Assembly (NCBI GenBank): GCA_014204435.1
Contig: JACHLF010000009.1
Coordinates: forward strand, 1-64,000
Direction of reading: 5' to 3'
Length of the DNA: 64,000 nucleotides
DNA from: Mycobacteroides chelonae
Lineage (GTDB): Bacteria; Actinomycetota; Actinomycetes; Mycobacteriales; Mycobacteriaceae
Notes under the pieces: generated by a model
Told to the model about the DNA's origin: nothing
The model's database searches: none
What the model saw: the letters and a program-made list of their open reading frames with translations, nothing else
Shown: in pieces, positions 1 through 8,115 of the stretch
How the letters are laid out: each line of letters begins with the position of its first letter
Numbering within the stretch: the first letter of the stretch is position 1
Made by a program: the position numbers and the translations under genes

Positions 1-191
1 TCCTGGCCGCAGCCGTCATCGCCGAGCAAGTACGCGTGGTCGGCACGTTCTTCAACATCGCCGAAGCACACGTCTACGAGATAGACGAAAACGGACTGCG
101 CGGCCCTCTGGTGCCGACTTCTGCCGAACGGCCCGAAGACACCACGGCGGCCGACAACAAGCCGAATATAGGCCTGGGCGCGCAACGGTGA
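1..191 (+). CDS. C-terminal fragment of an unidentified protein
   Basis: An open frame enters from the left edge and closes with TGA at 189-191, giving about 62 residues and ending IGLGAQR. I do not recognise a family. The visible part has a hydrophobic helix-like start (AAAVIAEQVRVVGTFF) and an acidic, polar tail. The gene begins outside the window, so nothing can be said about its start or operon. It is transcribed towards the small helical-domain gene at 389. Confidence 0.5.
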   Translation, partial: LAAAVIAEQVRVVGTFFNIAEAHVYEIDENGLRGPLVPTSAERPEDTTAADNKPNIGLGAQR

Positions 192-388
192 AGAACCACT
201 CAATCACTGGCACGGCCAAATGGTGCACTCCCCCGTCATTGGAAACGAGAACAGCTCATCGAGCCGCTACGTCACCGGCCTACCGGCTTCCGTGAGCAAG
301 TGGGTGTCGCACCCGTCTCGTCCGATGCCGATGAACAATCAGTGAATCTCAGGTTGACGAAGCGGTCGGTGTACCGCAGTCTTGTCCT

Positions 389-607
389 ATGTCTGGAATG
401 AGCGAGCAGGCATTGGTGGCAGAAGCCCAGCAGCGCCTTGCCGCCAAGTACGTACAGGTCCCACCTGATCAGATTGCAGAGACGGTACGGGCGGCCCATG
501 CGTCGTTCATCGATTGTCCGATACGGGAATTCGTGCCGCTGCTCGTGGAGCGCCGGGCAGCTGCGGCATTGGCGAGGGCCAGTAACTGGGCTGTGGCGCC
601 GGTCTAG
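389..607 (+). CDS. Stand-alone three-helix-bundle dimerisation domain protein
   Basis: A 72-residue protein that resembles the N-terminal segment (about residues 20-80) of the arsenate reductase encoded at 1481-2146. Both share a pattern of RL, a long helix with I(I/A)E and F(V/L)PLL.ER, followed by a basic Ala/Leu helix. In the reductase this segment precedes the phosphatase-like catalytic domain; here it occurs alone with no catalytic Cys motif. Small solo versions of this domain are known near arsenic genes in actinobacteria. It may dimerise, or pair with the fused domain, but that is inference. The ATG at 389 is followed three codons later by a second ATG. Its 3' end overlaps the end of the opposite-strand gene at 604 by 4 bases. 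Confidence 0.7.
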   Translation: MSGMSEQALVAEAQQRLAAKYVQVPPDQIAETVRAAHASFIDCPIREFVPLLVERRAAAALARASNWAVAPV

Positions 608-873
608 GTTCTCGATAGCGGCGGCCACGCGGTATCGCGTGTGGCCGGGAACCTGTGATGCAAACCGTTGATCAGGCGATGCGCCTCGTAGAGGTCCTTG
701 CGCAACGCTGATACCCGCTGCCGCTGGTGCCGCAGTGCAGAACTGTGGCTGGCGGTATGTCGGATCTGCTGCTCGGTCTTAGCCATGCTCTGCGAAACCT
801 CATTGACGTGCTCATAGAGCGACGCCAGCAGTAGCCGGGCTTGCGCCACGGCAGCATCCTCAACCACAGCCAC
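604..873 (-). CDS. Hypothetical small helical protein
   Basis: An 89-residue open frame from a GTG start, rich in Ala, Gln, Arg and Leu with a heptad-like central part (residues 25-70), so probably helical or coiled coil. No family recognised. It converges with the helical-domain gene at 389-607. A shorter overlapping frame starting at 875 is judged a shadow because its composition (many Trp/Arg) is unnatural. Real-gene status is uncertain. Confidence 0.45.
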   Translation of the reverse strand: MAVVEDAAVAQARLLLASLYEHVNEVSQSMAKTEQQIRHTASHSSALRHQRQRVSALRKDLYEAHRLINGLHHRFPATRDTAWPPLSRT

Positions 874-996
874 ATTCTCGCATCCCCAGGCCTTTCACCG
901 ACAGAGTTCGGCCAGGTTCAGAGGGCTAGCCCGCGGCTGCCCGCGCTCATTCGAGGGCAACTTACTGTGCGGTCGCCTCCGACTAAACCTGATGAC

Positions 997-1410
997 CTAT
1001 TTCGTCATATCGGAAGCAAGTTGACGGACGCGGGCGGTGATGTCGTCGCGGATTAGGCGCATGCGTTCGATGCCGTCGATGCCGCGCTGCGAGGGTTCGT
1101 CGGTGTCCCAGTACTCGACGTGAACATCTTCGGCTGGTGGGAGTTTGGCCTCTCGGCCCAGGATGACGACGCGGTCGACGCTACGCAGCAGCTCGGAATC
1201 GATGGGTTTGGGTTGCTCGTCGCGGATGTCTACCCCCACTTCCAGCAGTGATTCGGCAGAGAGTTGGTTGATGGCTTCGCCTGGATCGGTGCCTGCCGAG
1301 TGAGCATCGATCTGTTCACCGGCATGTTTGTGCATGAGTCCGGCCGCCATGTGGGACTTACCGCCGTTGCGGCGGCAAATGAACAGTACGGAGGGTTTGT
1401 CGCTGGACAC
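997..1410 (-). CDS. arsC: Mycothiol-dependent arsenate reductase (ArsC1/2 type)
   Basis: A 137-residue low-molecular-weight-phosphatase fold protein. The P-loop is C12-R-R-N-G-G-K18-S: Cys nucleophile, CX5K instead of the CX5R of tyrosine phosphatases. Further features are a SAGT motif near residue 40 and a late acidic DTDEPS loop. The NGGKS signature and single catalytic Cys match the actinobacterial arsenate reductases that form an arseno-mycothiol adduct reduced through mycoredoxin. It is the last gene of the leftward ars operon, about 70 bases after the second arsC, and starts with GTG. It would convert arsenate to arsenite for export by Acr3. Function follows from the family; it was not tested here. 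Confidence 0.85.
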   Translation of the reverse strand: MSSDKPSVLFICRRNGGKSHMAAGLMHKHAGEQIDAHSAGTDPGEAINQLSAESLLEVGVDIRDEQPKPIDSELLRSVDRVVILGREAKLPPAEDVHVEYWDTDEPSQRGIDGIERMRLIRDDITARVRQLASDMTK

Positions 1411-1480
1411 GGTCGATCGAACTCCCTGAGAGATGTGCGAACTACGTTGTATGGCAATGGGTACAGTCTGTGGCCGCCCT

Positions 1481-2146
1481 CTACCGGGTGGTGATGCCTA
1501 GTTCGGTTAGCAGGGTGCGGACTCGTTGTTCGATGTCGTCGCGGATGGGGCGGGTGGCGTCGGTGGATTGTCCGGCGGGGTCGGGCAGGTTCCAGTTCTC
1601 GTAGCGTTTCCCGGGAAAGACCGGGCAGGCGTCCCCGCAGCCCATGGTGATTACGACATCGGCGGCTTGCACGATTTCGTTGGTCCAGGGCTTGGGATAT
1701 TCGCCGGAGATATCGATTCCTGCCTCGCGCATGACGTCGATGGCGGCGGGGTTGATGTCGCGGCCCGGTTCGCTGCCGCCGGACCAGGCCACCGCCTGAT
1801 CGCCTGCCAGGTGGTTGAAGAACCCCAGGGCCATCTGCGAACGCCCGGCGTTGTGGGTGCACAGGAACAGCACAGTGGGCTTGCCGTCGCTGACCTTGCC
1901 TTCCACCCGGGCCAGGGCGTGCAGGCGCTGGCGTGCGAACCGTTCGGCCAGTAGCGGCAGGAAGTTGGGAACGGTTGCCCGGCCTGCGAATTGCTCGTAG
2001 GACGAGTGCAGGAACCGTTCGATGATTTCGGCGGCGAAGGTGCCGGAGAACTCGGTTTCTAAGCGGGTGGCGGCGGTGTGTAGGGCGTGACGCTGATCGA
2101 TCGACAGATCGGGATGGGTGCGGTGGGTTGCGGGGCTGTCGGTCAT
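1481..2146 (-). CDS. arsC: Thioredoxin-type arsenate reductase with N-terminal helical dimerisation domain
   Basis: A 221-residue protein in two parts. Residues about 20-80 form a three-helix segment (RLETEF to FLPLLAERF). Residues 91-221 are an ArsC catalytic domain with P-loop C96-T-H-N-A-G-R102-S and a second Cys pair C170/C174 (CGDAC), suited to the intramolecular disulfide relay of thioredoxin-coupled ArsC. The ATG at 2144-2146 lies 5 bases after the acr3 stop; the frame stays open upstream but only as a shadow of acr3. Two different arsenate reductase types, mycothiol and thioredoxin, therefore sit in the same operon. Confidence 0.88.
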   Translation of the reverse strand: MTDSPATHRTHPDLSIDQRHALHTAATRLETEFSGTFAAEIIERFLHSSYEQFAGRATVPNFLPLLAERFARQRLHALARVEGKVSDGKPTVLFLCTHNAGRSQMALGFFNHLAGDQAVAWSGGSEPGRDINPAAIDVMREAGIDISGEYPKPWTNEIVQAADVVITMGCGDACPVFPGKRYENWNLPDPAGQSTDATRPIRDDIEQRVRTLLTELGITTR

Positions 2147-2151
2147 GGGGT

Positions 2152-3255
2152 TTACTCCGTCGCATTCGTAGTTGAGGCGGGGGCAGGGTTGAATCGGTGC
2201 CGCAGCGCCAGCGAGACGTACACCAGGGCCACCAGCACCGGGACCTCGATGAGGGGGCCGACCACTCCGGCGAGGGCTTGACCGGAGGTGGCGCCGTAGG
2301 TGGCGATCGCCACGGCGATGGCCAGCTCGAAGTTGTTTCCGGCCGCGGTGAATGCCAGTGTGGTGGTGCGGGCATACCCAAGGCCCAGGGCGGCGCCCAG
2401 CAGGTAGCCGCCGCCCCACATGATCGCGAAGTAGGCCAGCAGTGGCAGGGCGATGCGGGCCACGTCCCAGGGCTTGGAGGTGATCTGATCGCCTTGCAGG
2501 GCAAAGAGAATCGCAATGGTGAACAGCAATCCGTACAAGGCCCAGGGGCCGATCGCGGGCAGGAATTTCGACTCGTACCAGTCGCGGCCTTTGGTGCGTT
2601 CCCCGATCCGGCGTGACAGGTAGCCGGCCAGCAGCGGGATGCCCAGGAAGATGAGCACCGATTCGGCGATCTGCCACGGCGAGGTGCTGATCTCGGTTTG
2701 AGGCAGGTGCAGCCAGCCGGGCAGCACCGACAGGTAGAACCAGCCCAGCACGGCGAACATCAGCACCTGGAACACCGAATTGAGCGCGACCAGCACCGCG
2801 GCGGCTTCCCGGTCTCCGCAGGCCAGGTCGTTCCAGATGATCACCATGGCAATGCATCTGGCCAGGCCGACGATGATCAGGCCGGTGCGGTACTCGGGCA
2901 GATCGGGCAGCAGCAGCCACGCTAAGGCGAACATCAGCGCCGGGCCCAGCGCCCAATTCAGCACTAGAGAGCCCAGCAGCAGCTTGCGATCGCCAGTGAC
3001 GGTGTCGAGTCGGTCGTAGCGTACCTTGGCCAGCACCGGGTACATCATGATCAACAACCCGATAGCGATCGGCAGCGAAATACCGTCAACCTGAACTTTT
3101 TCCAGGGCGGTATTCAGGCCGGGGATATTGCTGCCCAGCAGCAGCCCCGCGGCCATCGCCAACCCGATCCACACCGGCAAGAACCGGTCCAGCGTCGAGA
3201 GCTTCCCCGGCGCCGCAGGTGCGTCGGCGGCGGCAGGGGTGGTGGCCTGACTCAT
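2152..3255 (-). CDS. acr3: ACR3-family arsenite efflux permease
   Basis: A 367-residue polytopic inner-membrane protein with about ten hydrophobic segments. It contains the ACR3 signature regions RCIAMVIIWNDLACGD (conserved Cys in the fourth helix region) and TAAGNNFELAIAVAI. It exports the arsenite produced by the two ArsC enzymes. The ATG at 3253-3255 overlaps the cadI stop (ATGA-type overlap), so translation is probably coupled. A further upstream in-frame start would lie inside cadI and is less likely. Confidence 0.93.
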   Translation of the reverse strand: MSQATTPAAADAPAAPGKLSTLDRFLPVWIGLAMAAGLLLGSNIPGLNTALEKVQVDGISLPIAIGLLIMMYPVLAKVRYDRLDTVTGDRKLLLGSLVLNWALGPALMFALAWLLLPDLPEYRTGLIIVGLARCIAMVIIWNDLACGDREAAAVLVALNSVFQVLMFAVLGWFYLSVLPGWLHLPQTEISTSPWQIAESVLIFLGIPLLAGYLSRRIGERTKGRDWYESKFLPAIGPWALYGLLFTIAILFALQGDQITSKPWDVARIALPLLAYFAIMWGGGYLLGAALGLGYARTTTLAFTAAGNNFELAIAVAIATYGATSGQALAGVVGPLIEVPVLVALVYVSLALRHRFNPAPASTTNATE

Positions 3256-3752
3256 CGGGTCGCGCAGCACGACGGTGCCGACTCTGCCGACTGCGTGGTG
3301 TTGACGGCGTCAACGGTGTCCGGTACGGCGTAGTCGCAGGCACAAGTTTCGCCGTGACCGAGCAGTTCGGGTGTGGTCCCGAAAGTCTCCGAATCAGCCA
3401 AAACGGTGTATATCTCCCACTTCTCGGCATCGGGTGCGGTGACCCACACCTTGTCCTGCGTCGCGAAACAGCATGTGGTGCCGATCTCTTCCTCGGTGAA
3501 CATGCCTGCCTCGCTCAAGCGGGCGATCTCGGCATGCACCTGTTCGCTGGATTCGACCTGCACCCCGAGATGGTTAATGGTGCCCCCGTGTCCGGGGTTC
3601 TCCAGCAACACCAATTTCAGGGGCGGCTCATCGATCGCGAAATTCGCATAGCCCGGCTTGCGTTTGGCCGGCTGCGCACCAAAGAGCTTGGAGTAGAACT
3701 CGATTGCATTATCGAGGTCATTGACATTGAGAGCAAGCTGTACACGGGACAT
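3252..3752 (-). CDS. cadI: ArsI/CadI-family VOC metalloenzyme
   Basis: A 166-residue vicinal-oxygen-chelate (glyoxalase-fold) protein. It opens MSRVQLALNVNDLDNAIEFY and carries the metal-ligand pattern of the family: His in NHLGVQVES, a Cys pair in GTTCCFATQ, and Glu in KWEIYTVL. A Cys-rich tail follows (CACD near residue 137, CC near the C-terminus). ArsI enzymes cleave the C-As bond of trivalent organoarsenicals; CadI was first named as cadmium-induced. It is the first gene of the ars operon, facing arsR across a palindromic control region. The frame extends further upstream, but that would cross the promoter and operator, so ATG 3752 was chosen. Confidence 0.85.
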   Translation of the reverse strand: MSRVQLALNVNDLDNAIEFYSKLFGAQPAKRKPGYANFAIDEPPLKLVLLENPGHGGTINHLGVQVESSEQVHAEIARLSEAGMFTEEEIGTTCCFATQDKVWVTAPDAEKWEIYTVLADSETFGTTPELLGHGETCACDYAVPDTVDAVNTTQSAESAPSCCATR

Positions 3753-3820
3753 CGGAGCCACCTCCACAACTAATGAGATATTCATCGAACTAGTCGGACA
3801 GTGCCCAGTGTGCCATCTCT

Positions 3821-3834
3821 TTGACATATGTCAA
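3821..3834. promoter_or_regulatory. Probable ArsR operator in the divergent arsR/cadI promoter
   Basis: Perfect 14-bp palindrome TTGACATATGTCAA lies 22 bases before the arsR ATG and about 69 bases before the cadI ATG. It is the only strong dyad in this 103-base divergent intergenic region. Placement and symmetry fit autoregulation by the ArsR dimer; binding is inferred. Confidence 0.6.
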
Positions 3835-3855
3835 CCCATTGGGGATGCTGGAACC

Positions 3856-4215
3856 ATGCCCAAGGCACTTCCCATGGTGGATATCTCCACACCCGTCTGC
3901 TGCGCACCCGTCGCGGCGGGCCCCATGACCGACGAACAGGCATTGGAAGTGGCCCTGCGGCTCAAGGCCCTGGCCGACCCGGTTCGGGTCAAGATCATGT
4001 CCCAGCTGTTCAGCGCCGCTGAGGGCGAGATCATCAGCGGCGACCTCGCCGACATCCTCGAACTGACCGAGTCGACCGTGAGCCACCACATGAACCAACT
4101 CCGCAAAGCCGGACTCGTGGAGTCAGATCGCCGCGGAATGAACGTATTTCACCGACCCCGCCCCGATGCCCTCACCGCACTCTGCACAGTCCTAGACCCC
4201 ACCTGCTGCCAGTAA
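3856..4215 (+). CDS. arsR: ArsR/SmtB-family metalloregulatory repressor
   Basis: A 119-residue winged helix-turn-helix protein. The recognition helix region is LADILELTESTVSHHMNQL, after the typical LKALADPVRVKIM entry helix. Candidate inducer ligands are unusual in placement: a Cys pair C15/C16 near the N-terminus and C110 plus C117/C118 at the extreme C-terminus, instead of a Cys pair in the DNA-binding helix. As(III) could bridge the N- and C-terminal thiols of the dimer. Divergent from the ars operon, so it probably represses it and itself. Confidence 0.9.
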   Translation: MPKALPMVDISTPVCCAPVAAGPMTDEQALEVALRLKALADPVRVKIMSQLFSAAEGEIISGDLADILELTESTVSHHMNQLRKAGLVESDRRGMNVFHRPRPDALTALCTVLDPTCCQ

Positions 4216-4532
4216 GCACGCAGAACAGCTACCACCTAGCCGGTACTGCGGTGCTTCGGAAGTCGCCGGCCACTGGAGTGGGTTTGGCGGTGGTCCGCTC
4301 TCTGGTCCGCGTCGAATAGTGCTAGATCAAATATGCTGGGCTACCAGCGTATCTGGGTAGTTAGTCCACCCGATCAATCGCTCCGGTCGCCTCGGTAGCA
4401 ATCCACCGCGAAACGCCCACCCCGCGCTGGACGGTTGACGGCGTTTCTCGGCCGTCGCCACTCAACTGAATCGCAGACCGCCGGGGCCGGTGGACAGCCG
4501 CGCAAGAAATCCAAGGGGCGTCCGCATTGTGC
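4216..4532. other. Gene-poor interval
   Basis: About 317 bases between arsR and the DUF3297 gene. No supported coding frame, tRNA or strong hairpin was seen; overlapping frames have implausible composition. It may mark the right boundary of the arsenic island. Confidence 0.4.
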
Positions 4533-4781
4533 TCAGCGGAAAAAAGGTTCAACCGTGCCACTGAGCTTGACGACCATCGGATTTCCGCGGCGATCCTTCG
4601 CGGTGGGGACTTCAACACGCACCCAACCCTCGGCGACGTTGTATTCGTGAACATTGGTTTTCTCGACACCGTTGAAGCGAATACCCACGTCGCGGCGAAG
4701 CACCTCTTCGCTATAAAAGGCGCTACGCGGATCGATGGAGAGGTGATTCGGCGGAACGTCTGTGTTCTGATCCTCGGACAT
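4533..4781 (-). CDS. DUF3297 family protein
   Basis: An 82-residue protein with the near-invariant DUF3297 core: HLSIDPRSAFY, GIRFNGVEKTNVHEYNVAEG, then AKDRRGNPM and the terminal KLSGTVEPFFR. The length equals the family norm, so it is complete. Function is unknown; the family is a small, highly conserved cytoplasmic protein found in many proteobacteria and actinobacteria. It starts at ATG 4779-4781 and is transcribed alone. Confidence 0.85.
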   Translation of the reverse strand: MSEDQNTDVPPNHLSIDPRSAFYSEEVLRRDVGIRFNGVEKTNVHEYNVAEGWVRVEVPTAKDRRGNPMVVKLSGTVEPFFR

Positions 4782-5087
4782 GATGGCCTTCGTTGAATGC
4801 TGCGTTAGGTGCTCGGATTGTTCTCAAAGAATCTACGCGACCCTGCAATAGTGGGTTGTGCGTAGGTCGAGGACGGCCGCTCTCCCCTGCCGCTTCTGCC
4901 GTATCCCACTGTTGCTGCATGTTTGTGTGCCTGGGTGGCGACGCGAACGGACGTCTGGCTCGGCGGTCTGACCACTGAATGCGGCCCGACTGCCCGGTGG
5001 GCACCACGTGGGTGGACACGATGAATCCGTCGATTGCGGTTGCTGCGGCGGGTGTGCTCGGCTATGTGGGTTTCGTCTAGAGCTGGA
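4782..5087. other. Interval with a possible truncated N-terminus
   Basis: About 300 bases without a convincing gene. A 19-codon rightward frame at 5020-5079 begins MNPSIAVAAAGVLGYVGF and stops at TAG. It reads like the start of a membrane or exported protein cut short, but is too short to support as a gene. The leftward frame that covers this area has the composition of a shadow. Confidence 0.3.
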
Positions 5088-5299
5088 TCAGCGCCAGCCA
5101 ATTGCGGGTGCGCCGAACCCGATCCCAAAGTCGTCATCGCCGGGCCACATCCAGGCCGAGGTGACATCGCCATCAGTGCTGTGCGTGCAGGCGGCGTCCG
5201 GGCCCAAGCCCCCGGAGAACTGGCGCGAGGGCTCACCTCGAGCTGGCCGAGCGTCACCGCTGCCGCTAATACGGCTGTGACACATGCGCTGTGAAGCAC
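5088..5299 (-). pseudogene. Frameshifted small exported protein
   Basis: Two leftward frames appear to be halves of one short protein. The upstream half, from GTG 5299, reads like a signal peptide (VLHSACVTAVLAAAVTLGQ). The downstream half continues in another frame as GGLGPDAACTHSTDGD and ends DDFGIGFGAPAIGWR at the TGA at 5088. The switch must lie near 5225. Read as one chain it is a roughly 70-residue secreted protein of unknown function. The frames joined here are my inference; an intact homologue would confirm it. Confidence 0.45.
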
Positions 5300-5436
5300 T
5301 CTCCTACCCCATTTGATGGCAACAAACTGCGGGGTTGTCTTGAGATTAGCGCCGGATTCGGAGAAACTCCGGCCGTTGATCGAAGCGTTTGTAAGGTCTG
5401 ATCTGTGGCGTATCAACTGCTTGCGACAATGACTAC

Positions 5437-6042
5437 ATGGTTGAGCAGAGCCTCTGGATGCAAAAGGTCGCGGCAGATCCGAATCATTCGCAGTGGTACA
5501 TCGAGCGCTTCCGTTCGATGGCGCGTGAGGGGGCGGACTTGGCAGGTGAGGCCCGGCTCGTGGACGCCTTTGCGCCCCGCGGTGCCCGGATTCTCGATGC
5601 AGGTTGCGGCTCCGGCCGGGTGGGCGGATTCCTCGCGGTGGCCGGGCACCGGGTGGTGGGTGTCGACGTCGACCCGACACTCATCGAGGCGGCCGGACAG
5701 GACTACCCCGGACCACGGTGGCTCGTCGGCGATTTGGCGGAACTCGACCTGCCCTCACGCGGGATCATCGAGCCTTTCGACGTCATCGTCTCGGCGGGCA
5801 ACGTGATGGCCTTTGTGGCGCCCAGCACCCGCGTACCGGTGTTGGGCAGGCTGCGCGCACATCTCGCGGGCGAGGGTCGCGCCGTCATCGGATTCGGTGC
5901 CGGGCGCGACTATGCATTCAGCCAATTCTTCGACGATGTCGCCGAGTCCGGGCTTGCCCCAGATTTACTCCTGTCAACCTGGGATCTGCGGCCGTTCACC
6001 GAAGACTCGGACTTTCTCGTCGCCCTACTGAGGGCCGACTGA
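5437..6042 (+). CDS. Class I SAM-dependent methyltransferase
   Basis: A 201-residue Rossmann-fold methyltransferase. Motif I ILDAGCGSGRVGGFLA is at about residues 51-66, the acidic strand-2 end VVGVDVDP near 75, and the motif IV-like FDVIVSAGNVMAFV near 115. The methyl acceptor cannot be told from the sequence. It starts at ATG 5437 and ends 10 bases before the DUF1295 gene, so the two and the following FAD oxidoreductase probably form an operon. Confidence 0.85.
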   Translation: MVEQSLWMQKVAADPNHSQWYIERFRSMAREGADLAGEARLVDAFAPRGARILDAGCGSGRVGGFLAVAGHRVVGVDVDPTLIEAAGQDYPGPRWLVGDLAELDLPSRGIIEPFDVIVSAGNVMAFVAPSTRVPVLGRLRAHLAGEGRAVIGFGAGRDYAFSQFFDDVAESGLAPDLLLSTWDLRPFTEDSDFLVALLRAD

Positions 6043-6052
6043 AACGCCCGTC

Positions 6053-6958
6053 ATGAATGCCGAAAGGAAGAGCGTGACCGTCGTGCGGGGCAAGTCGCAG
6101 TCACTGATATTGATCGGCGTTGCCAATGTGATCGCCGTGGGCGTCGGTGTCCTGTGGTTGTTCTGGGGGCCGACTACCGGGCGGATGTGGCTGAACTCCT
6201 TGATCGCCGACGTGCTGGCCACCGTGGTGATCTTTGTGTTCAGCAGGCTGTACCGCAATTCGAGTTTTTATGACGCGTATTGGAGCGTGATACCGCCACT
6301 GCTGTTGATCTACTGGTGGAGCCAGTCCGGAGTGCACGCGGTGCGTTGTTGGCTGATCGCGATGGTGGTCGTGGTGTGGGCGGTGCGGCTCACGGCCAAT
6401 TGGGTTTACGCGTTTCCCGGTCTGCACCATGAGGATTGGCGCTACCCGATGCTGCGTGCCAATGCGGGTCGATGGGGATTCCTGGTGGACCTGGTGGCCA
6501 TTCATCTCATTCCCACGTTGTTGGTTTTCGCGGGCATGGTACCGGCGTACGTCACCGTGACGCGTCCAGGAAGCGACGTGGGGTGGCTGACCGCGATCGC
6601 ATGTGTCGTCGGACTCGCGGCGGCTGCGCTGGAACTAGTCGCCGACACCCAGATGCACCGGTTCACCCGTGACCGTCGCCCCGGAGAGGTGATGGACCGA
6701 GGTCTGTGGTCGTGGTCACGACATCCGAACTACTTCGGCGAGTTCATTTTTTGGGTTTCCCTGGCGCTCTTCGGCATTGCGGTCTCCCCCGCCGACGCGT
6801 GGTGGCTGAGTCTGGGCGCGGTAGGCATGCTGGGTATGTTCCTGGGTTTCAGCATCCCAATGATGGAACAGCGCAGCCTGCAACGCCGCCCCGAGTACCA
6901 GGTCGTGATCAGACGGGTGCCCCGGTTTGTGCCACGCCCGCCGCGGACATCGGCGTGA
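6053..6958 (+). CDS. DUF1295 (steroid 5-alpha-reductase-like) integral membrane protein
   Basis: A 301-residue polytopic membrane protein. The C-terminal signature is of DUF1295 / isoprenylcysteine methyltransferase-like folds: RPGEVMDRGLWSWSRHPNYFGEF, followed by a hydrophobic helix and a MEQRSLQRRPEYQ tail. The RHPNYFGE motif binds a cofactor (SAM or NADPH) in related enzymes. The product is unknown. Its stop overlaps the GTG start of the next gene (GTGA), indicating translational coupling. Confidence 0.85.
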   Translation: MNAERKSVTVVRGKSQSLILIGVANVIAVGVGVLWLFWGPTTGRMWLNSLIADVLATVVIFVFSRLYRNSSFYDAYWSVIPPLLLIYWWSQSGVHAVRCWLIAMVVVVWAVRLTANWVYAFPGLHHEDWRYPMLRANAGRWGFLVDLVAIHLIPTLLVFAGMVPAYVTVTRPGSDVGWLTAIACVVGLAAAALELVADTQMHRFTRDRRPGEVMDRGLWSWSRHPNYFGEFIFWVSLALFGIAVSPADAWWLSLGAVGMLGMFLGFSIPMMEQRSLQRRPEYQVVIRRVPRFVPRPPRTSA

Positions 6959-8115
6959 GTCGCAGGCGGATCGTTGTCGCCGGGCTCGGCGACAGTGGGC
7001 TGCTGACCGCGATCCGGCTGGCTGGGCGCCACGAGGTGGTGGGCATCTCCACCAAGCCTGCGTTGGTTAGTGGTCAAGAATTGGGCGTGCGGCTCGCGCG
7101 CCCCGAGGAGTGGGCGCAGAACTACTGGATCCCCTTCGACCGGTTCCACGGGCTGGATCGTGTGCGCACCGTGCACGCCACGCTAACTGGTGTGGACCTC
7201 AGTGCCCGAACGGTTTTTGCCGCCAGCGGGGACGGCTCGCCGCTGGCGGAACCGTATGACACGTTGATCGTCTCGACCGGTGTCAGCAACGGTTTTTGGC
7301 GGCAGCCCGTCCTGCAGTCGAATGCCGACGTGGCCGCAGATCTGCGGGTGGCCCACCAGACTTTCGCCCGCGCGCGCACCGCAATCGTCATCGGAGGTGG
7401 AGCCGCGGCCGTCAGCAGTGCCGCCAATCTGGCCATGACATGGCCGGATCTGCGCGTCGGCCTCTACTTTCCAGGTGAGCGCGCGCTGACACAGCACCCA
7501 CCCAGAGTCTGGGACCGAATCCGTCGGCGGCTGAGTGAACTACGCGTCGCGCTCTGTCCCGGACACCGGGCCATCATCCCCGACGGATTCACGTGCGATC
7601 GGATCACTGCCGAGCCAGTCCGGTGGAGTTCGGGGCAGTCGATAGTCTGCGCCGATGCGGTGGTGTGGGCCATCGGTCAGGTGCGGCCGAACACGGATTG
7701 GCTGCCCGACGAGATACTTGACGAACACGGTTTTGTGCGGGTGACACCGCACCTGCAGGTTCTGAATCACCCGAATGTGTTCGCCGTCGGCGATGTCGCG
7801 GCCACCGATCCGCTGCGCAGCTCCGCGCGCAACCGTGCCGATCGTCTTGTCGCCCATAATGTTCTGGCCGGGATGAGCGGCCGGGCATTACGCACCTACC
7901 GGCCGCCGAGACATCGATGGGGCTCGGTGCTCGGTGTACAGCCTGACGGGCTGGAAGTCTTCGGGCCCTCAGGACACGCATTCCGATTCCCCGCGTGGTC
8001 GATTGAGCGTGTTCTGCAGCCCTGGATCGTCAGGCGCGGCATCTACCGGGGCGTCCGCCACAATCGGCCGTTCGCGTCGGCAGAATCAAACCTTCCTGAA
8101 GGACCAACCGCATGA
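6955..8115 (+). CDS. NAD(P)/FAD-dependent oxidoreductase (NDH-2/AIF-like)
   Basis: A 386-residue two-dinucleotide-fold flavoprotein. The N-terminal FAD site is RRIVVAGLGDSGLLTAIRLAG. The central NAD(P) site is AIVIGGGAAAVSSAANLA, and the C-terminal FAD-contact motif is NVFAVGDVAA. The start is GTG 6955, overlapping the DUF1295 stop; a longer frame upstream is a shadow of DUF1295. Co-transcription with a methyltransferase and a membrane reductase-like protein suggests a shared, unassigned redox or lipid pathway. Confidence 0.85.
   Translation: MSRRRIVVAGLGDSGLLTAIRLAGRHEVVGISTKPALVSGQELGVRLARPEEWAQNYWIPFDRFHGLDRVRTVHATLTGVDLSARTVFAASGDGSPLAEPYDTLIVSTGVSNGFWRQPVLQSNADVAADLRVAHQTFARARTAIVIGGGAAAVSSAANLAMTWPDLRVGLYFPGERALTQHPPRVWDRIRRRLSELRVALCPGHRAIIPDGFTCDRITAEPVRWSSGQSIVCADAVVWAIGQVRPNTDWLPDEILDEHGFVRVTPHLQVLNHPNVFAVGDVAATDPLRSSARNRADRLVAHNVLAGMSGRALRTYRPPRHRWGSVLGVQPDGLEVFGPSGHAFRFPAWSIERVLQPWIVRRGIYRGVRHNRPFASAESNLPEGPTA

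Noticed and set aside
1230..2956. Long overlapping leftward frames across acr3 and arsC
   Set aside because: They are rich in Pro/Arg/Ser and read through well-identified genes in other frames; classic GC-rich shadows.
4805..5680. A 291-codon leftward frame
   Set aside because: Composition is Pro/Arg/Ser-rich and it runs under the methyltransferase; only its middle part near 5240-5299 looks like a signal peptide, which I used in the frameshifted small protein.
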